From positions 320,796 to 384,795 of the forward strand of contig NZ_JAPJDL010000003.1 in NCBI RefSeq assembly GCF_026242055.1: DNA of 64,000 nt, in the 5' to 3' direction. The DNA is from Lentzea sp. NEAU-D7 (GTDB taxonomy: Bacteria > Actinomycetota > Actinomycetes > Mycobacteriales > Pseudonocardiaceae). Below are positions 16,457 through 24,391 of this stretch, piece by piece. The notes under the pieces were generated by a model that made no database searches, was not told where the DNA came from, and saw only the letters and a list, made by a program, of their open reading frames with translations. Every line of letters starts with the position of its first letter. The stretch's first letter is position 1. The translations under genes and the position numbers were made by a program.

Positions 16457-18565
16457 GTGGCGAGGGGGAAGGTCGCCGCAGCGGACGTGCTGCGGGGACT
16501 GTTGGGGGAGAACGACGGTTCGGGTGGTGGCGGGTGGAGGTTGCCTCGGCGCAAGCCGAGCACCCCACCCGTCATCCGCGTGGTGGACCGGGTGGTCACC
16601 GACGTGCTCGACCTGCGCGCGGTCGAGGTGCCGTACGTGCTGGAGTTCGAGCGCTGCCAGTTCGAGGCGGCGCCGGACCTGCGGCAGGCGAACCTGGCGG
16701 GCATCTCGTTCACCGACTGCGACCTGCCCGGTCTCGAAGCGCGCAACCTGAGCAGCAGCAACGACGTGTCGCTGCTCGACTGCCGCGTCTCGGGCCTGAC
16801 CGATCTCACCGACGCCGAGATCGCGGGCTCGGTCCTGTTGCGGGACACCAGGTTCAGCGTGCCGGACGGGCTGTGCGTGCACGGTGACCGGCTGACGGTC
16901 GCGGGCGCGCTGCTCGGGTTCGGCATCGTCACCGAGGGCGAGGTGCGGCTCGCGGGAGCGCGCATCGGCGGCAACGTCAACCTCGGCAGCGCGGTGCTGG
17001 AGAACGCCGACGGCTTCACGTTGAACGGCAACGGCATGCAGGTCGGCGGCAACTTCCTGGGCGCGTTCACCTCGCACGGCGTGGTGTTCCTGGCCAACGC
17101 GCGGATCAGCTCGACGCTGTCGCTGAGCGGTGCGACGCTCTCACGCGGGTCGGACTTCACGGCCTCCAGCGACCCGCACGCCGACCCGTCCGCGACGCTC
17201 TTCCTCGACCGCGTGGACGTCTCCGGCGACCTGGCGCTCGACCGCGGCTTCACCAGCATGGGCACGGTTCGCGCCGTGAACGCGAAGATCGGCGGCACGT
17301 TCTCGCTGGCGGAAGCGGTGCTGGACGCCGTCTCACCACCGTCGGTCGGCACCGACCCCACGGGCTCGGGCCGCGCATTGCACGTCGACGGCGCGGAGAT
17401 CGGCGGTGACGTCGTCGGCCGCGGCGTGCGGATCAAGGGCCAGCTGCGCATGGTCGACACCCACGTGCGCGGCAGCATCACCATCGAACGGGCCACTGTG
17501 GACAATCCGGCCGCGGACGCCGTGCTGGCCAACCGTTCCCAGATCGGCAGCAACTTCGTGGTGCGCGAGTCGGACGTCGCCGGCGGGCTGGAGCTGCGCG
17601 GGATCACCGTCGGCGCGAACCTCGACCTGCGCGGCAGCCGGTTGATCAAGCCGGGCACGTACCGGCACCAGCCACGTGAGAAGCCGTCGCTCGACATCGG
17701 CGGCGCCACGATCGGCCGCGACCTCATCTGTGCGCGCGGCGACAAGGAGTTCGTCGCGCACGGCGGCGTGCGGTGCCGCCGCGCGATGATCGGCCGGATG
17801 GCGAACTTCAACGGCGCGGTGCTCGGCTACAAGCTCGACAGCCACGCGTTGAACGCCATGGGCATGCAGGTGCAGGAGCTGATGCTCAACGTCGTGTCAC
17901 CGCCCAAGGGCCTCGTGACGCTGAGGCAGGCGCGCTGCACGTCGTTGGACGACAACGAGAACTTCTGGAACACCACGGGTTTCATCGATCTCGACGACTT
18001 CCGCTACGACTCGCTCGCCTACCCGATCGACCTGCGCGACGACGAGCAGGTGCAGCAGCGGCTGCGGTGGTTGCGGCAGGCGATGCGGCGCAGCTACCGC
18101 CCGCGCCCGTACGACCAGTTCGCCGAGATGCTGACCGCGGCCGGCAACGAGGAGCACGCCTCGACCGTGCTGATCGAGAAGCAACGCCTGCGGTACCGCG
18201 CGGTCGCCGAGGGCATGCGGTTCTTCGGCCCGCTGGTGCTGGTGTGGAGCTTCCTGCAGCGGTCGATGGTCGGCTACGGCTACCGGCCGGCGCGTGCGCT
18301 GGGGTGGCTGATCGCGGCGTGGGTCGTCGGCAGCATCTGGTTCCAGGTCAAGGGACCGCTGGTCGAGATCAACGACGACGACCACCTGCCGTGGAACGCC
18401 TGGCTCTACACGATCGACCTGGTGGTGCCGATCGTCGACTTCGGCAACAAGAACCGCTGGCAGACGCCCGGAGCGTCGCAGTGGATCGCGTCCGGGCTGA
18501 TCGTGACGGGCTGGCTCCTCGCCACCACCGTGGCCGCCGGTCTGACCCGGATGCTGAAGAGGTAG
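16457..18565 (+). CDS. beta-solenoid membrane protein of unknown function
   Basis: 702 aa. From about residue 60 to 520 the sequence is a long series of imperfect ~20-residue repeats of the type 'L.gA.igGnv.L.ga.l' (e.g. LAGARIGGNVNLGSAVLEN), typical of a right-handed beta-helix. Two hydrophobic segments lie near the C-terminus (about 613-630, GWLIAAWVVGSIWF; about 675-697, SGLIVTGWLLATTVAAGL) with an aromatic loop between them. Related actinobacterial proteins are often called membrane-associated oxidoreductases, but no cofactor motif is visible here. Its start 4 bp after the ABC ATPase stop implies cotranscription with the importer. Confidence 0.75.
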   Translation: MARGKVAAADVLRGLLGENDGSGGGGWRLPRRKPSTPPVIRVVDRVVTDVLDLRAVEVPYVLEFERCQFEAAPDLRQANLAGISFTDCDLPGLEARNLSSSNDVSLLDCRVSGLTDLTDAEIAGSVLLRDTRFSVPDGLCVHGDRLTVAGALLGFGIVTEGEVRLAGARIGGNVNLGSAVLENADGFTLNGNGMQVGGNFLGAFTSHGVVFLANARISSTLSLSGATLSRGSDFTASSDPHADPSATLFLDRVDVSGDLALDRGFTSMGTVRAVNAKIGGTFSLAEAVLDAVSPPSVGTDPTGSGRALHVDGAEIGGDVVGRGVRIKGQLRMVDTHVRGSITIERATVDNPAADAVLANRSQIGSNFVVRESDVAGGLELRGITVGANLDLRGSRLIKPGTYRHQPREKPSLDIGGATIGRDLICARGDKEFVAHGGVRCRRAMIGRMANFNGAVLGYKLDSHALNAMGMQVQELMLNVVSPPKGLVTLRQARCTSLDDNENFWNTTGFIDLDDFRYDSLAYPIDLRDDEQVQQRLRWLRQAMRRSYRPRPYDQFAEMLTAAGNEEHASTVLIEKQRLRYRAVAEGMRFFGPLVLVWSFLQRSMVGYGYRPARALGWLIAAWVVGSIWFQVKGPLVEINDDDHLPWNAWLYTIDLVVPIVDFGNKNRWQTPGASQWIASGLIVTGWLLATTVAAGLTRMLKR

Positions 18566-18618
18566 AACGCCACCATCGGGGTATTTCGCCGCCTGGTGAA
18601 CAGTGGTGCGATCGTCCG

Positions 18619-20787
18619 GTGATCGCCGCCGAGTCCACCGAGCTGTTCGTCGGACCTCGGACCGCACTGCTGCAGGTGGTGCGACTGACCTCGCCCACAC
18701 TGGCAGGACAGGTGCACGCGCACGTGTCCGGCCCTGGCCTGCACTCGCCGCGGCACGGTGGCGCGCTGGCGCTGGGGCCGTTCGGCTACGAGCTCGCTGT
18801 CGACGTGTCCGAGCACCCGCCCGGCGCGGTGGTGCCCGCCCAGGCCGTCGTGCGGTCGGCCGCCGGCGAGGAGTCGTGCACGTTCTCGCTGGTCGTGGGC
18901 TCGCCGGGATGGACTGTGCACCTCGTCGGGCACGTCGCGGGCGACGCGCCGTTCACCGCTGTGCGCGCCCACCTGGACCTGGCGCTGACCGATCCCGCCT
19001 ACCGGTTCGCGGTGACGTCGGTCGAGTTGCTGCAGCCGTACTGGGACACGTTCCCGCAGCACCGCTCTCTGCTGCTGCGGCTGATCTCCGAGGGCCGGGT
19101 CGAGGTCGTCGGGTCCGAGTCCGGTGTGGTGGGTGTGCCGCCGCTGTTGTCCTCGCTGCCGCCGGGTCCGTCGCTGGTGGCCTCGTCGCTGGAGGAGGCC
19201 GAGCGGTCGGTCTACTCCTCGTTCCTGGAGTCGCGGGCCGGAGCCGCCGCGCCGCACGTGATGCTGCCCGTCGGTTCCGATCGGGAGGCTCCGAACCCGT
19301 GGGTGACGGCGATCCACCACGACTGGAGCGCGCGCTACACGTGGCCGCGGATCATCTGCTCGTTGCCGCGCGACTACTACGTGCGCGGCTCTGTGTCCGT
19401 GCCTCCTGCACCTGTGGACGACTCGCCTGCCGCCGTGTTCGCTTCGCACGCGGCTCGGCTGACCGGAGCCACGTATCCCGCCGCCGCTCTTTCACGCGCC
19501 GCGCTGGCGCATCCGCGTGAGGCCTTCGACCTGCAGTCCGACGTCATCTCGCGATCGCTCGCGGCCTTGACGTCCACTGTGGACTCTTCGGTGGTCGTGT
19601 GGAACCCGTTGTCCTCGGCGTGCACCGACATCGTGTCCGTGCACTTGCCGTTCGAGCGCAACGTGCACGTGGAGTTCGACGGCGTTGTGCTGCCGACGTT
19701 GGTGGACGGCGTGACAGTGACGTTCCTGGCGCGTGACGTGCCCGCACGCGGATGGCGCACCTACTCGTTGGTCGAGGACGACGTCGATCACGGCTGGCAG
19801 CGCGGCTTCGGCACCGAGATCGCGTCCACTCACCACGTCCTGTCGTACGACCCGATCGCGTCGCTTGTCGCCGTCGACGGTCCTGCTCTGGAACCGCCTC
19901 GGCTGGTCGGGCCGGTGAGCGTGTGGCACAGCGAGGTCGGCGAGAGGATGGTCGGCTCGACGACCTTCACGTTGTGGAACGAAGTCGGGCACCTGGGGCC
20001 TTCTTCTTTGTTCGCCGTGCTCGGGAGCCGCAGCCCGTCTAGTGGCACCTTGCCGTCCGTACCGCCGCGGCTGGCGTTGGCCGGGCCGCCGCTGGGGCCC
20101 GTCTCCCCCGCCGTGACCCCGGTGTTCGCGCGCTACTGGCTGCACGAGCCCGCGCCGCTGGGCGGCCTGGCCGCGAACGTGCACCTGGAGGTGCTCGGCC
20201 CGACCCGGTTGCGCGTGGTGGCCGTGTCGGACGGACCGGATTTCTCCGGCGTCGTCCGGCTCTCGCTGCCCGACGGCTGGTCGGCGTCGTGGGACTCGCT
20301 GCCGGTGTCGCTGCCGGCGGGCGGCCACGTGTCGGCCGAGGTGCGCCTGGTGCCGCCGCGCACCCCCGGTTGCCACCCGGTGCGCGCCACGCTGGAGGGA
20401 CTGCCCTTCGAGGTGTACGACGTCGTGCTGCTGACCGTGCCCGAGTGGGACGGCGAGGAGCCCGTCGAAGTGCTGTGGGTGGCGTCGTCGCCGGACGTGG
20501 TGTCGGTCAGACCGGGCGAATCGGCGCCGGTGCGGATCGTGCTCGCCTCCGGCGCACACGGTGACCTGCCGGTTCAGGCCCGGCTGCTGTCGCCGCGCTC
20601 CTCGTGGGAGTTCGTCGGGCCGTTCTGCGTGGGCGGCTTGTTGCCGGGACAGGGCCGGCTGCCCCTCGACTTCACGCTCGCAGCGCCCGCATGGGCCACG
20701 CCGGGCTCGTGGCCGGCCGTCGTGCGCGTGGCCGCGGGCGACCTGGTCCGCACCACTGCGCCCATCCGCCTCGAAGTGGCTGGTTAA
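18619..20787 (+). CDS. shortened GH38 alpha-mannosidase-like protein, probably catalytically dead
   Basis: 722 aa. Segments match actinobacterial GH38 alpha-mannosidases with NEW3 domains: AHLDLALTDPAYRFAVTSVE, QPYWDTFPQHRSLLLRLISE, then WVTAIHHDWSARYTWPRI, then the C-terminal beta domains (VVVWNPLSSACTDIV, NVHLEVLGPTRLRVV). By family knowledge these enzymes have an HHDPxWW metal motif before the AHLDLA segment and a nucleophile Asp in a Gly/His/Asp-rich segment after it. Here the first is replaced by HLVGHVAGDAPF and the second is missing, and full-length relatives are about twice as long. The frame is intact, so it may be kept as a binding pseudoenzyme. GTG 18619 has a weak ribosome site. 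A ROK kinase follows. Confidence 0.7.
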   Translation: MIAAESTELFVGPRTALLQVVRLTSPTLAGQVHAHVSGPGLHSPRHGGALALGPFGYELAVDVSEHPPGAVVPAQAVVRSAAGEESCTFSLVVGSPGWTVHLVGHVAGDAPFTAVRAHLDLALTDPAYRFAVTSVELLQPYWDTFPQHRSLLLRLISEGRVEVVGSESGVVGVPPLLSSLPPGPSLVASSLEEAERSVYSSFLESRAGAAAPHVMLPVGSDREAPNPWVTAIHHDWSARYTWPRIICSLPRDYYVRGSVSVPPAPVDDSPAAVFASHAARLTGATYPAAALSRAALAHPREAFDLQSDVISRSLAALTSTVDSSVVVWNPLSSACTDIVSVHLPFERNVHVEFDGVVLPTLVDGVTVTFLARDVPARGWRTYSLVEDDVDHGWQRGFGTEIASTHHVLSYDPIASLVAVDGPALEPPRLVGPVSVWHSEVGERMVGSTTFTLWNEVGHLGPSSLFAVLGSRSPSSGTLPSVPPRLALAGPPLGPVSPAVTPVFARYWLHEPAPLGGLAANVHLEVLGPTRLRVVAVSDGPDFSGVVRLSLPDGWSASWDSLPVSLPAGGHVSAEVRLVPPRTPGCHPVRATLEGLPFEVYDVVLLTVPEWDGEEPVEVLWVASSPDVVSVRPGESAPVRIVLASGAHGDLPVQARLLSPRSSWEFVGPFCVGGLLPGQGRLPLDFTLAAPAWATPGSWPAVVRVAAGDLVRTTAPIRLEVAG

Positions 20788-20798
20788 GCTGCGTCACC

Positions 20799-21698
20799 GT
20801 GACTGATCTGGTGCTGGCACTGGACTTCGGCGGCACCAAGATCGCCGCCGCCCTGGTGGACCCCTTCGGCTCGGTGGTGCGCTCCTCGCGCGTGCCGACG
20901 CCGTCCGAAAACCCCTGGGACGCAGTGGTCTCGGTGATCTCCGAGGTCGTCCAGGACGCGGCCGTCGCGGGCGTGGGCATCGGTTCGGCGGGCCCGGTGG
21001 ACACCACCGCCGGCACCGTCTCGCCGATCAACGTGCCGTCGTGGCAGGAGTTCCCGCTGCGGTCGTCGGTGGCGGCGCTGTTCCCCGGCGTCCCGGTGGA
21101 ACTCGCGGGCGACGGCGTGTGCATGGCGCTGGGCGAACACTGGCGAGGCGCCGGCCAGGGCAGCACGTTCATGATCGGCCTCGTCGTGTCGACAGGCGTG
21201 GGCGGCGGCCTGGTGCTGGACGGACGGCCGTTCGGCGGCCGCACCGGCAACGCGGGCCACATCGGCCACATCGTCGTGGAACCCGACGGCGAACCCTGCA
21301 CGTGCGGCGGCCGCGGGTGCGTGGAGACCGTCGCCGGAGGCCCGCGCATGGTGGCGTGGGCGCGCCGCCGCGGCTGGCAGGCACCGGACCACGCCGACGC
21401 CGCCCTGCTGGCCGCCGCCGCGCTGTCCGGCGAGGAGATCCCGCTGGAGGCGTTCGACCGCGCAGGCCAGGCCGTCGGGATGGCGATCGCCGGGGCCGCC
21501 GCGGTGTGCGACCTGGAGCTCGCCGTCATCGGGGGCGGGGTGGCGCAGGCCGGGGAGCTGCTGTTCGAGCCGGTGCGGCGGACGTTGAAGACGCACACCG
21601 GGCTGTCCTACCTGGCCGGACTGGAGGTGCGGCCTGCCGAGCTGGGTGGGGAGGCCGGGCTGGTGGGGGCGGCTGCGCTGGTCCGCCAGTCCGTGTGA
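20799..21698 (+). CDS. ROK-family sugar kinase-like protein
   Basis: 299 aa from GTG 20799, 11 bp after the GH38-like gene. It has the N-terminal phosphate loop LALDFGGTKIAAALVD, a glycine-rich stretch STGVGGGLVLDG, HIGH and the ROK zinc motif CTCGGRGCVE (Cys167, 169, 174). No DNA-binding N-terminus, so a kinase rather than a repressor. In place of the usual E-N-D-x-N sugar-site motif it reads A-G-D-G-V: the catalytic Asp105 is kept but the flanking sugar-binding Glu/Asn are lost, suggesting altered specificity. Pairing with a GH38-like gene suggests mannoside or N-glycan metabolism. Confidence 0.85.
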   Translation: MTDLVLALDFGGTKIAAALVDPFGSVVRSSRVPTPSENPWDAVVSVISEVVQDAAVAGVGIGSAGPVDTTAGTVSPINVPSWQEFPLRSSVAALFPGVPVELAGDGVCMALGEHWRGAGQGSTFMIGLVVSTGVGGGLVLDGRPFGGRTGNAGHIGHIVVEPDGEPCTCGGRGCVETVAGGPRMVAWARRRGWQAPDHADAALLAAAALSGEEIPLEAFDRAGQAVGMAIAGAAAVCDLELAVIGGGVAQAGELLFEPVRRTLKTHTGLSYLAGLEVRPAELGGEAGLVGAAALVRQSV

Positions 21699-21700
21699 AC

Positions 21701-22390
21701 GGCGAGGTGGCGCTGGTAGGGCGGCGTGGGTGAGCTGACGGACACGCTGGCAGGCGGGCTGGGCAAGGCGGGCTGGGCAAGGCGGGCTGGGCAAGTCGGG
21801 CTGGGCAAGTCGGGCTGACGGGGGCACCCGGACTGGCGGGCCGGGCGAGTAGAGCAGGCGGGTAGCGGGCCGGGTTGGCGAACTGGGTTGGCGCTGCAGA
21901 GCTGACGCGGGGATGGAGCAAGCCGAGCCACCAGCAGACGGGCCGGACAGGCAGAGCCGGCAAGAGGCAGAGCTGTCAGGCGGACTGGCGCTGGCAGTGC
22001 TGGGGCAGGGGCAGAGCAGGTGGCTGGCCGAGTTGCCCAGGAGGCAGGCGGCCAGACTGGCGGGCTGGGTTGGCGCGGCAGAGCCGACGCGGGAGTAGAA
22101 CAGACCGCCACGCCGGACCGTCAGCTGACGAGACGCAGAGCTGTCAGGCGGACTAGCGCGGGCAGGGCTGGCGCGGCGGCAGCGCTGGCCGGCGAACTGG
22201 CGCGAGTGGGCCAGGCCGAGCTGCCCAGCACGCGGGCCAGACAGGCACAGCTGGCACGTGAGCAGGGCAGGCGGTCAGGCCTCACTGCGCAGTTGGCGGA
22301 GCGAGGCGGAGACCAGGGTCCGGCGGCAAAGCCGGACTGGGCGGCGGGAGGGAACCTCGTCGCGCTGATGAACTTGATGGGCTGAGAGCC
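21701..22390. repeat. G-rich degenerate repeat tract, no gene seen
   Basis: About 690 bp with strong G-over-C excess on the plus strand and low-complexity words (CTGG, GGCGG, CAGAGC). A 20-bp word is identical at 21967-21986 and 22135-22154. A 31-bp stretch at 21883-21913 recurs with a few differences at 22065-22095, giving a blurred 170-180-bp period. Several frames stay open, but the translations are Ala/Gly/Arg or Pro/Ala repeats and look like composition artefacts. Between the ROK kinase and pxpA. Confidence 0.75.
21754..21817 (+). repeat. 14-bp tandem repeat, about 4.6 copies
   Basis: Unit GCGGGCTGGGCAAG at 21754, 21768 and 21782, then TCGGGCTGGGCAAG at 21796 and a partial copy from 21810. 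Head-to-tail with no spacers. It lies at the start of the larger degenerate tract and is a candidate length-variable (VNTR) locus. Confidence 0.9.
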
Positions 22391-22453
22391 GGGCCCGCTG
22401 CCCGGTGTGGTCGTGCTCGTGTGCCGGATGCGTCGGCCGGGGCGTCGCGGGCT

Positions 22454-23233
22454 TCAGACCGCTTGGCGGGTGTGCCTTAGTGGTGACTCGACCCTGGCCA
22501 CCGCTACCCCCGCCGCCTCCAGGGCCGAGCGGACCGCTCGGGCGATCTCCACCGCGCCCGGGGTGTCGCCGTGCACGCAGATGGAGTCGGCCTGGATTCG
22601 CACCGGGCGGCCCGAGACGCTGCGGATCCAGCCCTCGGTCGCCAGTTGTACGCAGCGGGCCGCTATCTCGGCCGGGTCGCGCAGCACTGCTCCCGGTTCT
22701 CCTCGGGGGACCAGGGTTCCGGACTGGGTGTACGCGCGGTCTGCGAAGGCCTCGTGCCACACGCGCAGGCCCGCTACCGAGGCTCGCTTCAGCCAGACTG
22801 CGCCGGGTGGGCCGAGCACGGCCAAGGTCGGGTCGAAGAGGCGGACTGCGTCCACCACGGCGTCTGCCTGTGCTTCGTGTCTGACCAGGGTGTTGTAGAG
22901 GGCTCCGTGTGGCTTCACGTACGAGATGCGGGTGCCGGCGGCGCGGGCGAACGCGGACAAGGCTCCTAGCTGGGCCAGGACCTCGTTGGTGAGCGTGTCC
23001 GGGGCTACGTCGATGAACCTGCGGCCGAAGCCCGCCAGGTCCCGGTAGCCGACGTGGGCGCCTACCGCCGTTCCCGCGGCTGCGGCGAGGGCGCAGGTTT
23101 CGCGCATGGTGTCAGCGTCGCCCGCGTGGTAGCCGCAGGCGACGTTCGCGCTGGTCACGACGGCCAGCAGGGCCTTGTCGTCGCCCAGGGTCCAGTGGCC
23201 GAAGCCCTCACCCAGGTCCGCGTTCAGGTCCAT
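22454..23233 (-). CDS. pxpA: 5-oxoprolinase subunit A (LamB/YcsF family)
   Basis: 259 aa. Family hallmarks: the start MDLNADLGEGFG, ANVACGYHAGD, AHVGYRDLAGFGRR, VKPHGALYN and ICVHGDTPGAV. In bacteria PxpA works with PxpB and PxpC to hydrolyse 5-oxoproline (pyroglutamate) to glutamate with ATP. No pxpB or pxpC is visible in this window, which is unusual. The start is fixed by GGGAGG 6 bp upstream of the ATG at 23233. It is divergent from a GntR gene that probably controls it, and near a symporter and a pyroglutamyl-peptidase-like gene. Confidence 0.9.
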   Translation of the reverse strand: MDLNADLGEGFGHWTLGDDKALLAVVTSANVACGYHAGDADTMRETCALAAAAGTAVGAHVGYRDLAGFGRRFIDVAPDTLTNEVLAQLGALSAFARAAGTRISYVKPHGALYNTLVRHEAQADAVVDAVRLFDPTLAVLGPPGAVWLKRASVAGLRVWHEAFADRAYTQSGTLVPRGEPGAVLRDPAEIAARCVQLATEGWIRSVSGRPVRIQADSICVHGDTPGAVEIARAVRSALEAAGVAVARVESPLRHTRQAV

Positions 23234-23331
23234 GGCCGTCCTCCCATGCGCGCGCTTGTTCGGTGGATTGTTGGATTGTTGAACGATTCTACGATAGTGC
23301 AATAGAACGATCCTGCAAATAGACTGCCGAG
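23234..23331. promoter_or_regulatory. pxpA/gntR divergent operator region
   Basis: 98 bp, AT-rich. GGATTGTT is repeated in tandem near 23264-23279, and GAACGA occurs at 23281 and again at 23305, 24 bp apart. These repeats lie between the two divergent starts and are candidate sites for the GntR regulator. Confidence 0.5.
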
Positions 23332-24018
23332 GTGACCGAGACGTGGGTGTCGACGCTGGCCCAGAACAAGGCTGATCTGGAGCGCGCGAGCACCGCGCAG
23401 AAGGTCGCCGACATGCTGCGCGAGCGCGTCCTCCTCGGTGAGCTGGAGCCGGGGCTGCGCCTGAGCGAAGAAGCGATCGGCGGGGCGCTCGGCGTCAGCC
23501 GCAACACGCTCAGGGAAGCGTTCCGGCTGCTCACGCGCGACCGGATCCTGGTGCACGAGCACAGCCGCGGCGTCTTCGTCCGCCGCCCGACCGCTGACGA
23601 CGTGCGCGACCTCTACGCCGCGCGCCGCGTGATCGAGTGCGGCGCGCTGAGGCTCTGGAACGCCGTGGGCGACGCGCAGCGGGAGGCGGTGCGGGCGCCG
23701 GTCCGCCAGGCCGTGGCACGGGCCGAGAAGAACGACTTCAGCAAGACCGGCAGCGCGAACATCCAGTTCCACCGCGGCATCGTCGGCCTCGCGGGCAGTG
23801 CTCGCCTGAGCGACGAGTCCGACCGGCTCCTCGCCGAGCTCATGCTCGCCTTCCGCGTCGCGCACGAGGTCGAGGCCTTCCACCAGACCTACCTGCCGTG
23901 GAACCGCAAGATCGTGGAACTGTTGAACGACGGAACGGTCGAACAGGCGGTCCAGCAGCTCGACGAGTACTTCGACGCGGCCGAACAGGACCTCGCCAGC
24001 CGCCTGCTGGCGGATTAG
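23332..24018 (+). CDS. GntR-family regulator with FCD domain
   Basis: 228 aa. N-terminal winged helix-turn-helix (about 20-85: AQKVADMLRERVLLGELEPGLRLSEEAIGGALGVSRNTLREAF in outline) and a C-terminal all-helical FCD ligand domain with the metal/ligand His of IQFHRGIVGLAG. FCD regulators sense carboxylates. Its position, divergent from pxpA and upstream of a symporter, suggests it responds to 5-oxoproline or a related acid; that is inference. Confidence 0.9.
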   Translation: MTETWVSTLAQNKADLERASTAQKVADMLRERVLLGELEPGLRLSEEAIGGALGVSRNTLREAFRLLTRDRILVHEHSRGVFVRRPTADDVRDLYAARRVIECGALRLWNAVGDAQREAVRAPVRQAVARAEKNDFSKTGSANIQFHRGIVGLAGSARLSDESDRLLAELMLAFRVAHEVEAFHQTYLPWNRKIVELLNDGTVEQAVQQLDEYFDAAEQDLASRLLAD

Positions 24019-24124
24019 TCCAAAGAGAACGTTAAGTCGAAGGCAACGATTCCGATCACGAGGCTGACGGCTCGGTTCATCAGGCCTAACATCCGCGCAA
24101 CACCGCGTACACGGAGGGGCCACC

Positions 24125-24391
24125 ATGCCGTCGGATCACAAGACCGGCTTGCGCTGGAGCAACTGGAACCTGCTGCTGATACTGCCGCTGCTCATGCTCG
24201 TCACGCCGTGGTTCAACCAGGACGAGCCCAGGGTCTTCGGGCTGCCGTTCTTCTACTGGTACCAGTTCCTGTTCGTCCCGCTCGGCGTCCTGTGCGTCGG
24301 GCTCGTCTACGTCAAGACCAAGGACGAGCCCGTGGTCACCGGCAAGCCCGACAAGCTCGGCGTTGACGACCTGGACGAGGGAGCGAACTGA
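24125..24391 (+). CDS. DUF3311 small membrane protein, symporter partner
   Basis: 88 aa with two hydrophobic segments (LLLILPLLMLVTPWF and WYQFLFVPLGVLCVGLVYV). In actinobacteria DUF3311 genes precede sodium:solute symporter genes and are taken as accessory subunits. A GGAGGGG stretch precedes the ATG. The stop shares a base with the symporter ATG (TGATG), so the two are coupled. Confidence 0.85.
   Translation: MPSDHKTGLRWSNWNLLLILPLLMLVTPWFNQDEPRVFGLPFFYWYQFLFVPLGVLCVGLVYVKTKDEPVVTGKPDKLGVDDLDEGAN

Noticed and set aside
17773..18618. 5' extension of the GH38-like reading frame over the beta-solenoid gene
   Set aside because: The extension is out-of-frame shadow of the 702-aa protein; homology to GH38 proteins starts after GTG 18619.
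21754..21817. Possible CRISPR-like array
   Set aside because: The 14-bp units are directly adjacent with no spacers; this is a simple tandem repeat.
21526..22385. Several 60-170-codon ORFs on both strands across the repeat tract
   Set aside because: All are low-complexity translations of the same G-rich repeats with no ribosome site; no frame stands out.
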